This document shows positions 15,900 through 23,772 of a DNA stretch of 64,000 bases, in pieces; position 1 is the stretch's first letter; each line of letters opens with the position of its first letter. The position numbers were made by a program, and so were the translations under genes. Under the pieces are notes generated by a model. That model searched no databases, was not told the origin of the DNA, and worked only from the letters and a program-made list of their open reading frames with translations. The stretch is taken from contig NZ_QMKK01000050.1 in the NCBI RefSeq assembly GCF_003287875.1, positions 141,338 through 205,337 on the forward strand, given 5' to 3'. The stretch comes from Martinezella tropici. Its GTDB lineage: Bacteria > Pseudomonadota > Alphaproteobacteria > Rhizobiales > Rhizobiaceae.

Positions 15900-16076
15900 A
15901 AACAGCCCGTAAGGGTTTTGAAGATACCCCATGATGCTCAGGTCCGCCGCATCTCCTGGGTCGTGGGGTCGGTCGGCTGGCAGGCAGAAAGAGAACGGTT
16001 CCTCGTGCCGTTTTGCAGGCTAGCCGGCCCCCAATTCAAAAACGCCGCTCTTCGGTCATCGAAGGCGGCGTTTTTT
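15900..16076 (+). ncRNA. Possible small RNA ending at a strong terminator
   Basis: After a CATATA-type -10-like element near 15892-15897, about 170 GC-rich bases lead to a textbook intrinsic terminator at 16038-16076. No coding frame here is convincing: the one open frame runs straight through the terminator. pleD ends more than 600 bases upstream, so the terminator seems too distant to be its own. No good -35 is visible, and I could not match it to a known sRNA family, so confidence is low. Confidence 0.3.
16038..16076. terminator. Strong, probably bidirectional intrinsic terminator
   Basis: AACGCCGC pairs with GCGGCGTT, with an inner CTTCG/CGAAG stem around GTCAT. It is flanked by A-rich sequence on the left and six T on the right, so it can work on both strands. 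It separates the pleD side from the rpmG side. Confidence 0.85.
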
Positions 16077-16150
16077 CTTCGTCGTCCAGGCGTTATCTTT
16101 TCAGCTCGGATGATGTCGTAAAATTGGACTTTGTCCCGGAAATCTCCAGT

Positions 16151-16192
16151 AAAAACAAAAAAGGCGCAAACCCGTAGGTTGCACCTTTTTGT
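16151..16192 (-). terminator. Intrinsic terminator of rpmG
   Basis: Read on the minus strand, AAAGGTGCAACC and GGTTTGCGCCTTT form an imperfect stem around TACG, followed by TTTTTTGTTTTT. It begins about 20 nt after the rpmG stop codon. Confidence 0.85.
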
Positions 16193-16211
16193 AACCTGAA
16201 GTTTAGGAAAC

Positions 16212-16379
16212 TTACTTGATCTTCGTTTCCTTGAACTCGACGTGCTTCTTCGCAACCGGGTCGTACTTCGTCTTCGTCATCTTGTCCGTCATCGTACGGC
16301 TGTTCTTCGTCGTGACGTAGAAGAAACCAGTGTCGGCCGTCGACAGCAGCTTGATCTTGATGGTGGTAGCCTTGGCCAT
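16212..16379 (-). CDS. rpmG: 50S ribosomal protein L33
   Basis: 55 residues, MAKATTIKIKLLSTADTGFF ... YDPVAKKHVEFKETKIK, a typical bacterial L33 of the cysteine-free type, so it does not need zinc. ATG 16379 has an AGGA ribosome site. It has its own promoter overlapping the stop codon of the upstream MFS gene, a structured leader, and a terminator behind it, so it is expressed as a single gene. Confidence 0.97.
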   Translation of the reverse strand: MAKATTIKIKLLSTADTGFFYVTTKNSRTMTDKMTKTKYDPVAKKHVEFKETKIK

Positions 16380-16406
16380 AGTCGTCCTGCCTTTAATAAA
16401 AATGAA

Positions 16407-16479
16407 CGCCGTGGACGGCCAGTGCGGAGGTCCACGGCGAATTCTGGCGCGAAAATACAAATCGCGCCCGAAAAGTCAA
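16407..16479 (-). promoter_or_regulatory. rpmG promoter and hairpin leader
   Basis: Minus-strand TTGACT (16479-16474), 16 bases, TATTTT (16457-16452) form a promoter whose -35 includes the MFS stop codon. The leader then contains a perfect 10-bp hairpin, CGCCGTGGAC (16439-16430) with GTCCACGGCG (16416-16407). This is followed by TTCATTTTTATT and then the rpmG ribosome site. The hairpin plus U-rich stretch looks like a terminator for the MFS gene or an attenuator for rpmG. Confidence 0.55.
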
Positions 16480-17660
16480 CCTCTGTTGCCCATGAAAAGC
16501 AGCCGTATCCCCGAAAGCAGGACATAAAGACCGAAGAAAAAGGCAACGGCCCAGGCAAAGCCGCTGGGATTGGCGAGATCCATGGCCGTGCCGATCGTCG
16601 GTGGACCGAGAACCATGCCGACGGCATAGCAGAAGACGAAGGCGGCGTTGGCAGCCACCAGATCGGCCCCGGTCAGTCGCGTGCCCAGATGGCTGAGCCC
16701 CACCGTATACATGCCCGAAACGCAGCCGCCCCAGAAGAGCAGGATGATGGCGAGAATGATCCAGCTCGATGACAGCGATGGCAGCAGAAGCGCGCCGATA
16801 AGGCCGATGGTGGCCATGATCGACAATAATGGCCGCTTGTCGCGCATGCGGTCGGCAAGGAGCCCGAGCGGAATCTGGAAGACGAAATTGCCTACGCCCA
16901 TGACGGTCAACAGCAAGGCGGCCTGCGATTCGTTGAAACCGAGGCGCGTCGCATAGCTGGTGAACAGCGAGCCGCCGCCGACGGTGACCGCGCCGAACAC
17001 GAAGACAGCCGCCGTTGCCGTTGGCACCAGGAAGATGTAACGGACGAAATGCAGTTCGGGCTTCTCGTCGACGATCGGGCTCTCGTTGCGCGCAATGAAG
17101 ATCGGAATGGCGGCCGCGAGGATGATGCAGGCGCCGACGATGAAGGGCAGCAAGCCCTCGCTGCCGACCACAGAGAAGAGCAGGGGGCCGGCCGCAAAGC
17201 CGAGCGAGAACACCGTGGAATAGAGGCCGAGCACGAAGCCGCGCTTGGAAGGCGGCGAAGTGGCGTTGATCCAGAATTCCGACAGGATGAAAAGGGTGGT
17301 GGTCGCACCATGGAAAACGATTCGCAGCGGAAACCACAGCAGCAGGTTATCCGCGTAATAGAAGCCGAGCGAGCTTAACGCCGAGAGAAAGACCGCCCAG
17401 ATCATCGTCTGCACGACGCCGAAGCGGTGCGCGAGCTTGGTCGTGATGACCGCGGCCAGCATCGAGGCAACGCCCATCATCGCTGTGTTGAGGCCGATCA
17501 GGCTTGAAGGAATGCCACGCTTTTCGAGAATAATGCTGAGAAGCGGCAGGCCCAGGCCGATGGCGATGCCGACGGCCGACACGGAGGCAATGGCCGCGAC
17601 GAGCGAAGGCCAGTGAATTTCTTCGACGTGGCCGGCCTTGTCGTTCGTCGGTTCAAGCAT
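16476..17660 (-). CDS. MFS transporter (YcaD-like)
   Basis: 394 residues with about 12 predicted membrane helices, starting IHWPSLVAAIASVSAVGIAI. MFS loop signatures are visible: the 2-3 loop LAHRFGVVQ, and in the second half GLLADRMRDKRPLLS. The overall pattern is close to the YcaD/MFS_1 group of uncharacterised exporters. The substrate is unknown. The start lies inside the end of the small frame upstream (8-nt overlap), and rpmG follows. No regulator is adjacent. Confidence 0.88.
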   Translation of the reverse strand: MLEPTNDKAGHVEEIHWPSLVAAIASVSAVGIAIGLGLPLLSIILEKRGIPSSLIGLNTAMMGVASMLAAVITTKLAHRFGVVQTMIWAVFLSALSSLGFYYADNLLLWFPLRIVFHGATTTLFILSEFWINATSPPSKRGFVLGLYSTVFSLGFAAGPLLFSVVGSEGLLPFIVGACIILAAAIPIFIARNESPIVDEKPELHFVRYIFLVPTATAAVFVFGAVTVGGGSLFTSYATRLGFNESQAALLLTVMGVGNFVFQIPLGLLADRMRDKRPLLSIMATIGLIGALLLPSLSSSWIILAIILLFWGGCVSGMYTVGLSHLGTRLTGADLVAANAAFVFCYAVGMVLGPPTIGTAMDLANPSGFAWAVAFFFGLYVLLSGIRLLFMGNRG

Positions 17661-17970
17661 AAACTAAATCCTGGAGCATGAGGCAGGCGAATCGATCCGG
17701 ATGCGCAATATAGAAAGCCACGGCTTGGCCAAATTCAGGTGACGGGTCGGCTTTCATGAGATCGGTCAAACCCTCCGGAGCAGTCCCCTTGACGCGCGGC
17801 ATGTTCAGACAAGAAATGTTGCCGATGTCAAGCCGTTGCTGATGAACCAGCTCACGCGAATCGCGAATATGCGGCGAATCGATCGTAATTCCCGATAGAA
17901 GAGTGTAACGATGTGAAACAACCTCGGCCCTTCGTCCGGGCCGGCTGCGCAGGCGGGCATACATTGTCAC
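17653..17970 (-). CDS. Doubtful small ORF between DUF983 and the MFS gene
   Basis: An open frame of 105 codons beginning with GTG, which overlaps the DUF983 stop as GTGA; its own TGA overlaps the MFS start by 8 nt. The tight joints suggest translational coupling. The product (SHRYTLLSGITIDSPHIRDS ... FGQAVAFYIAHPDRFACLML) resembles nothing I know, has no clear domain, and its base composition is less GC-rich than its neighbours. It may be a decayed gene or simply spacer. Listed because otherwise 300 bases would be unexplained. Confidence 0.25.
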   Translation of the reverse strand: MTMYARLRSRPGRRAEVVSHRYTLLSGITIDSPHIRDSRELVHQQRLDIGNISCLNMPRVKGTAPEGLTDLMKADPSPEFGQAVAFYIAHPDRFACLMLQDLVYA

Positions 17971-18422
17971 GACCGGCCGTTTCCCTCATCCCATTCTTCC
18001 GGACTGTCGTCATGTCCGCCGAATCCATGCATCCGCAGCGCCCATTGCAGGCCGATGACACCGCCCTTGATTGGTTGAATGACGGCAAGAGCCGCGATGA
18101 CGGTAATGGGTGCCCATATGGCAAGATGTGCCCAGAGCGGCAATTTGAAAGTCATGTCCGTCAGCATGTATCCGCCGACGATGATGTGGCCGAGAACAAG
18201 GATCACCAGATAGGGCGGCAGGTCGTCGGCGCGCTGGTGAAAGATCTCTTCACCGCACACGGCACAGTGATCCACCGGTTTCAGGAAGGCGCGGAAGAGC
18301 CTGCCCGTGCCGCAGCGCGGACAGCGGTTCAGCATGCCGCGGGAAATCGACCGCCCAAGCGGACGTTCGCTTTCATCGGAGCCACCGAAGCGGGTGGGAG
18401 AGTCGGATGGGCTGCCCGTCAT
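17967..18422 (-). CDS. DUF983 membrane protein
   Basis: 151 residues. After a polar N-terminus comes a zinc-ribbon-like pair, RCPRCGTGRLF and HCAVCGEEIF. Two membrane helices follow (PPYLVILVLGHIIVGGYML and WAHLAIWAPITVIAALAVI). This is the DUF983 family of alphaproteobacteria, function unknown, often next to rnr as here. The start lies 32 nt downstream of the rnr stop, on the same strand. Confidence 0.85.
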   Translation of the reverse strand: MTGSPSDSPTRFGGSDESERPLGRSISRGMLNRCPRCGTGRLFRAFLKPVDHCAVCGEEIFHQRADDLPPYLVILVLGHIIVGGYMLTDMTFKLPLWAHLAIWAPITVIAALAVIQPIKGGVIGLQWALRMHGFGGHDDSPEEWDEGNGRS

Positions 18423-18453
18423 GAATGCGTTTCCTTCTGCCGGCAGCCGCCTT

Positions 18454-20832
18454 TTATCTGCGTCCGCGCGGCGGTCTTGTGCCTGGCGCCTTGCGGGCTG
18501 GGTTCTTGTTGCGGCGGGTCGCCTTGTGGAATGAACGCACCGCGGTCGGCATCGGCCTGCCTTCGCTCAGCATTTCGAAGCGCAGAGCCCCGGCAAGCGG
18601 CACGGCCTCGGCAAGCCTCACGCTGACATCATCGCCGAGACGATAGCCGAGCCCGGTTCTTTCACCCGTCAGTGCCTGATGGGCTTCGTCATAGATGAAG
18701 TAATCGGTGCCGAGCGTAGATATAGGGATGAAACCGTCGGCGCCATAGTCCGGCAGGGTGACAAAAAGTCCCGACTTGGTGACGCCGCCGACGCGCGCCT
18801 CGAATTCCGCGCCGACACGGCCGGCGAGGTGATGGGCGATCAGCCGGTCAACCGTCTCGCGCTCGGCAGCCATGGCGCGGCGCTCGAAAGTCGAGATTTC
18901 GGCAGCGATATCGTCGAGCGAGGCTTCTTCGTCCGGCGTGATCCCGCCTTCGCCGAGGCCGAGCGAGCCGACAAGAGCGCGATGCACGATCAAGTCGGCA
19001 TAGCGGCGGATCGGCGAGGTGAAGTGGGCGTACTTCATCAGGTTCAGGCCAAAATGCCCGATATTGTCGGGGCTGTAGATCGCCTGGCTCTGCGAGCGCA
19101 GCACCATCTCGTTGACCATGGTCTGATGCGCTGTGCCCTCGGCTTTCGCGAGAATGCCGTTGAAGCTGTTGGCGCGCACGTTGCCGCCCTTGGCAAGTGA
19201 AATGCCGAGGGTGGCGAGGAATTCGCGCAGCACTTCCTGCTTGGCGAGCGTCGGGCCATCGTGGATACGATAGATCAGCACCTGCTTCCGCTTTTCCAGC
19301 GTCTCGGCAGCGGCGACGTTCGCCTGGATCATCATCTCTTCGATGAGCTTATGCGCGTCGAGGCGCGGCGGCACGAAGACGCGATCGACGGTGCCATCCG
19401 GCTTCAGCAGGATCTTGCGCTCCGGCATGTCGAGCTCGAGCGGCTGGCGCCGGTCGCGGCCCTTTTTCAGAATCTCATAGGCGTGCCAGAGCGGCTTCAG
19501 GATCGGCTCCAGCATCGGTCCGGTCTTGTCATCGGGTTTGCCGTCGATCGCCGCCTGCGCCTGCTGGTAGGAAAGCTTGGCTGCGCTCTTCATCATGACG
19601 CGATGGAAGGTATGGCCGGCCTTGCGGCCTTCCTTGGAGAAGATCATTCGAACCGCAAGGGCAGGGCGGTCGACGCCTTCTTTCAGCGAGCAGAGATCGT
19701 TGGAGATGCGCTCCGGCAGCATCGGCACGACGCGATCGGGAAAATAGACCGAATTGCCGCGCTTCAGCGCCTCGCGGTCGAGCGGCGAGTTCGGGCGCAC
19801 GTACCAGGAGACGTCGGCGATGGCGACTGTGACGATCACGCCGTCCGGATTGTCGGGTGAGGGATCCATTTCGGCATAGACGGCGTCGTCATGGTCCTTG
19901 GCGTCGGCCGGGTCGATGGTGATCAGCGGCAGGCTGCGCCAATCCTCGCGATGGGACATGGTGGCCGGCTTGGCGGTATCGGCTTCCGCGATGACGGCGG
20001 CGGGGAAAACGTGTGGGATTCCATGTGCATGGATGGCAATCATCGAGATCGCCTTTTCCGACGCGACGGAGCCGATGACCGACAAGACCTTGGCGCGCTG
20101 CAGGCCGAAGCGGCCGAGACGCGCCACTTCGACTTCGACCAGATCACCATCCTTGGCGCCGCCGGTATAATCCGGGTCGATCACCATCTCCTCGCCACGC
20201 CGTTCGATGGGCATCAGCCGTCCGCCGCCGCCCGGCGTTTCGCGGAAGACACCCATGGAGGCGCCCTGCCGCTTGTCGATGACCTTGATGATGCGGGCCG
20301 TATAGGCCGGGCCGCCGCGATCCACGGCCGAGAAGATCTTCGCGAGGATGCGGTCACCCATGCCGGCGACAGGCGCCTTGCCCTTGCCGTTGCGGCCGGC
20401 GGGCGAGGAGGATTGCTTGATCAACACGGCAGGCGCGACGACATTTTCCTCAGCCCATTCGGCGGGACGGCCGATCAGCATGCCATCCTTGTCACGGGTG
20501 GTGATATCGAGCACGGCGATCGGTGGCAGCGCGCCGGGGCGGATGAGCGACTTGCGGCTCTTCTGCACCATGCCTTCTTCTTCAAGCTCGCGCAAAAGGT
20601 CCTTCAGCGCGACGCGGCTCTCGCCCTTCAGGCCGAAAGCTTTGGCGAGCTCGCGCTTGGACGCCTGTTGCGGATGGTCGGCGATGAAGCGCAGGATGAC
20701 CTCGCGCGGCGGCAGAACGCCGTGGACGATCGCCATCATCGGCTCTGCGTCACCGCCTGCCTTGCCGGCGCGGCCGGGTTTGCCGGAACGCCGTTCCGAC
20801 GATGAGGTCCTGCCGCGCGGTTCTCTGCTCAC
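18454..20832 (-). CDS. rnr: Ribonuclease R
   Basis: 3'-5' exoribonuclease that degrades structured RNA. It has 792 residues from a GTG at 20832 that overlaps the topA stop as GTGA; an ATG at 20739 is a possible alternative. Order: N-terminal helix-turn-helix-like part (VHGVLPPREVILRFIADHPQ), cold-shock domains, RNB catalytic domain with the metal site DPADAKDHDDAVYAEMDP and SPIRRYADLIVHR, C-terminal S1 domain (EARVGGVTKSGLFVTLPDYG), and a basic tail ending TRPPRGRR. The overlap with topA implies one transcript, an arrangement common in rhizobia. Confidence 0.95.
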   Translation of the reverse strand: MSREPRGRTSSSERRSGKPGRAGKAGGDAEPMMAIVHGVLPPREVILRFIADHPQQASKRELAKAFGLKGESRVALKDLLRELEEEGMVQKSRKSLIRPGALPPIAVLDITTRDKDGMLIGRPAEWAEENVVAPAVLIKQSSSPAGRNGKGKAPVAGMGDRILAKIFSAVDRGGPAYTARIIKVIDKRQGASMGVFRETPGGGGRLMPIERRGEEMVIDPDYTGGAKDGDLVEVEVARLGRFGLQRAKVLSVIGSVASEKAISMIAIHAHGIPHVFPAAVIAEADTAKPATMSHREDWRSLPLITIDPADAKDHDDAVYAEMDPSPDNPDGVIVTVAIADVSWYVRPNSPLDREALKRGNSVYFPDRVVPMLPERISNDLCSLKEGVDRPALAVRMIFSKEGRKAGHTFHRVMMKSAAKLSYQQAQAAIDGKPDDKTGPMLEPILKPLWHAYEILKKGRDRRQPLELDMPERKILLKPDGTVDRVFVPPRLDAHKLIEEMMIQANVAAAETLEKRKQVLIYRIHDGPTLAKQEVLREFLATLGISLAKGGNVRANSFNGILAKAEGTAHQTMVNEMVLRSQSQAIYSPDNIGHFGLNLMKYAHFTSPIRRYADLIVHRALVGSLGLGEGGITPDEEASLDDIAAEISTFERRAMAAERETVDRLIAHHLAGRVGAEFEARVGGVTKSGLFVTLPDYGADGFIPISTLGTDYFIYDEAHQALTGERTGLGYRLGDDVSVRLAEAVPLAGALRFEMLSEGRPMPTAVRSFHKATRRNKNPARKAPGTRPPRGRR

Positions 20833-23501
20833 TCTGCACTCTTCTTTTTCGCTGTCGTCTTGGCCGCAGGCTTCTTTGCAGCAGCCTTCGGTTTGGCGGT
20901 TGTTTTCGTCGCTTTTGCGCCGGCTGCAGCGGCCTTTGCCTTGGCAGGCGCCTTCTTGGTGGTGCCGCCGCTCTTGCCGGCCTTCGCCGCGATCAGAGCC
21001 AGGGCTTCCTCGACCGTGATCGCCTGCGGATCCGTGCCCTTCGGCAGGGTCGCATTGACCTTGCCCCAATTGACGTAGGGACCATATTTGCCGTCACGAA
21101 CGGTGATCGAGCCGCCGCCGTCCGGATGCGCGCCGAGATCCTTCAATGCCGCGGGCGTACCGCCGCGCGCTCCGCCGCCTGCCTTGCTCTGCTTTTCGGC
21201 AAGAACGGTGACGGCGCGGTTCAGACCGACGGTGAAGACATCCTCGACGCTTTCGAGGTTGGCGTAGCTGCCATCATGCAGAAGGAAGGGGCCATAGCGG
21301 CCGATGCCGGACGAGATCATCTTGCCGGTCTCGGGGTGCTTACCGATGTCGCGTGGAAGCGAAATCAGCGCCATCGCCTTCTCATAATCGATATCCTCCG
21401 GCTTCCAGCCGCGCGGCAGCGAGGCACGCTTGGCATCCTTGCCGTCGCCGCGCTGGATATAGGGACCGAAGCGGCCCGAACGCAGCGTCAGCTCTTCGCC
21501 GGTCACCGGATCGGTACCGAGCGCCTTCGGCTCGTTCAACCCGTTGAATTCAGCCTCCGCACCGCCTTCCGACGAAAGCTGGCGGGTATAATTGCATTCC
21601 GGATAGTTCGAGCAACCGACGAAGGCGCCGTATTTGCCGAGCTTCAGCGAGAGATTGCCCGTGCCGCACACCTGGCAGATGCGCGGATCGCTGCCGTCTT
21701 CGCGCTTCGGGAAGACGAGCGGCGCCAGCGCATCGTTCAGTGCATCGAGCACATTGGTGACGCGCAGTTCCTTCGTGTCCTCGATCTGGGCGAAGAAATC
21801 GCGCCAGAAGTCGCGCAGCACGTCCTTCCAGTTCAGCTCGCCTGCGGAGATGCGGTCAAGCTTCTCTTCCAAGTCGGCGGTGAAGTCGTATTCGACATAT
21901 TTGGTGAAGAAGCTTTCGAGGAAGGCTGTCACCAGCCGTCCCTTGGCCTGCGGCACCAGCTTGCGCTTGTCGATGGTCACGTAATCGCGGTCGCGCAGCG
22001 TCGCCAGCGTCGCCGCATAGGTGGAGGGGCGGCCGATGCCGAGTTCTTCCATCTTCTTGATCAGCGATGCTTCCGAATAGCGCGGCGGCGGTTCGGTGAA
22101 ATGCTGGGTCGAATTGATCTTCTGCTTGGCGAGATTTTCGCGGGCATTGATCTCCGGCAGCCGGCCGCCTTCTTCGCTGTCGTCGCTCTGCTCGCCGTCT
22201 TCCTTCTGGTCGGTATAGGCGGCGATGAAGCCGTCGAAACGGATGACGGAGCCGACAGCGCGCAGGCCGGCCTTCTTGCCGGCGTTATCGGCCAGGATCT
22301 CGACGGTGGTGCGCTCGATTTCAGCCGAAGCCATCTGGCTGGCGATGCCGCGCTTCCAGATCAGGTCGTAAAGCTTCAGCTGGTCGTCATCGAGGAACTT
22401 GCGGATGCGGTCCGGCACGCGGTCGAAGTCGGTCGGACGGATCGCCTCGTGTGCTTCCTGGGCATTCTTTGCCTTGGTGGAATAGAAGCGCGCCTTTTCC
22501 GGCAGGTAACGGTCGCCGAACTGGTTGGCGATGGCGTGGCGCGCGGCATCGATCGCTTCCGGTGCCATCTGCACGCCGTCGGTACGCATATAGGTGATGA
22601 GACCGACGGTTTCGCCGCCGATATCGACGCCCTCATAGAGTTTCTGCGCCACCTGCATGGTGCGCGAGGCTGAGAAGCCAAGCTTCGAGGAGGCGGCCTG
22701 CTGCAGCGTCGACGTCGTGAAGGGTGGGCTCGGATTGCGCTTGACCGGCTTCGCCTCGACGGTGTCGACGACATAGGAGGCGCCTTCGAGCAGCGCCTTC
22801 AGCTTGCCGGCCTCTTCGCCGTTGCCGATCGCACGCGGCTGCAGGCGCTTGCCGTCGGCGGATACGAGGCGGGCTTCGAACTCGTCGCCGCGCGGCGTCT
22901 TCAGGATCGCGGAAAGATTCCAGTATTCTTCCGAGATGAAACGTTCGATCTCCGACTCGCGGTCGCAGACGAGGCGAAGGGCGACGGACTGTACGCGGCC
23001 GGCCGAGCGGGCGCCGGGCAGCTTGCGCCAGAGAACCGGCGACAGGTTGAAGCCGACGAGATAGTCGAGGGCGCGGCGCGCGAGATAGGCATCCACCAGC
23101 GGCACGTCGATGTCGCGCGGCTCGGCCATGGCGTCGAGCACCGCCTTCTTGGTGATGGCATTGAAGACGACGCGCTTCACCGGCTTGCCGTTGATGACGC
23201 GCTTCTTGTTCAGCACGTCGAGCACATGCCAGGAAATGGCTTCACCCTCGCGATCCGGGTCGGTCGCCAGAATCAGACCGTCGGAGGTTTTTAGCGCGTC
23301 GGCGATGTCCTTGATGCGCTTTTGCGAGGCACCATCGACTTCCCACAGCATTTCGAAATCCTGATCCGGCAGCACCGAACCGTCTTTGGCGGGCAGGTCG
23401 CGCACATGGCCGAAGGATGCAAGAACCTTATATCCGGGTCCCAGATATTTATTGATTGTCTTGGCCTTGGCAGGCGATTCCACCACTACAACGTTCATCA
23501 T
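20829..23501 (-). CDS. topA: DNA topoisomerase I
   Basis: Relaxes negative supercoils. It has 890 residues from an ATG-ATG pair at 23501/23498. The Toprim domain starts MNVVVVESPAKAKTINKYLG and includes DPDREGEAISWH. The active-site Tyr is residue 304 in GLITYMRTDG. A CxxC zinc motif (ICQVCGTGNLSLKLGKYGAF ... CSNYPEC) is followed by three repeats of the GxYGP type (KYGAFVG, RFGPYIQR, RYGPFLLHD, KYGPYVNWG). The tail is Ala/Lys-rich, as in other alphaproteobacterial enzymes. It precedes rnr with a 4-nt overlap. Confidence 0.96.
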   Translation of the reverse strand: MMNVVVVESPAKAKTINKYLGPGYKVLASFGHVRDLPAKDGSVLPDQDFEMLWEVDGASQKRIKDIADALKTSDGLILATDPDREGEAISWHVLDVLNKKRVINGKPVKRVVFNAITKKAVLDAMAEPRDIDVPLVDAYLARRALDYLVGFNLSPVLWRKLPGARSAGRVQSVALRLVCDRESEIERFISEEYWNLSAILKTPRGDEFEARLVSADGKRLQPRAIGNGEEAGKLKALLEGASYVVDTVEAKPVKRNPSPPFTTSTLQQAASSKLGFSASRTMQVAQKLYEGVDIGGETVGLITYMRTDGVQMAPEAIDAARHAIANQFGDRYLPEKARFYSTKAKNAQEAHEAIRPTDFDRVPDRIRKFLDDDQLKLYDLIWKRGIASQMASAEIERTTVEILADNAGKKAGLRAVGSVIRFDGFIAAYTDQKEDGEQSDDSEEGGRLPEINARENLAKQKINSTQHFTEPPPRYSEASLIKKMEELGIGRPSTYAATLATLRDRDYVTIDKRKLVPQAKGRLVTAFLESFFTKYVEYDFTADLEEKLDRISAGELNWKDVLRDFWRDFFAQIEDTKELRVTNVLDALNDALAPLVFPKREDGSDPRICQVCGTGNLSLKLGKYGAFVGCSNYPECNYTRQLSSEGGAEAEFNGLNEPKALGTDPVTGEELTLRSGRFGPYIQRGDGKDAKRASLPRGWKPEDIDYEKAMALISLPRDIGKHPETGKMISSGIGRYGPFLLHDGSYANLESVEDVFTVGLNRAVTVLAEKQSKAGGGARGGTPAALKDLGAHPDGGGSITVRDGKYGPYVNWGKVNATLPKGTDPQAITVEEALALIAAKAGKSGGTTKKAPAKAKAAAAGAKATKTTAKPKAAAKKPAAKTTAKKKSAE

Positions 23502-23672
23502 CAAGTCTCTGAATAAGAGGTCGCGCCGACATAAGGCGCGGGAGATACCGGGTTTTTCCGTCTTCCCGGCCTTCCGACATGGACAGGGAAATCGTCGCGG
23601 TCAAGAGGCTACTGCATAATTCCTTAAATCGGAATCGATTGAAGGATAAAATTATACAGCACCTTTAACGTG

Positions 23673-23716
23673 TTACAGCGACCTTTGCGCGTCATATGTG
23701 ACGCGCGGCGCTGTAA
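23673..23716. repeat. Nested perfect palindrome between dprA and topA
   Basis: Outer arms TTACAGCG (23673-23680) and CGCTGTAA (23709-23716) enclose inner arms GCGCGTCA (23687-23694) and TGACGCGC (23699-23706) around TATG. T5 follows a few bases later on the plus strand, where no gene ends. On the minus strand it sits after the dprA stop. It may be an mRNA-end hairpin or a member of a rhizobial palindromic repeat family. The rest of the 270-base gap shows no ORF. Confidence 0.6.
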
Positions 23717-23772
23717 TGCGATTTTTGAGCTTGGCGCGGCGATGCTTAGAATTGGTATGCGTGTCACAGTTT

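Noticed and set aside
15918..16121. 67-codon plus-strand frame in the pleD-rpmG gap
   Set aside because: It runs through the strong terminator at 16038-16076 and has no family resemblance.
20802..22673. Long plus-strand frame opposite topA
   Set aside because: Shadow of topA codon bias; no domain or ribosome site.
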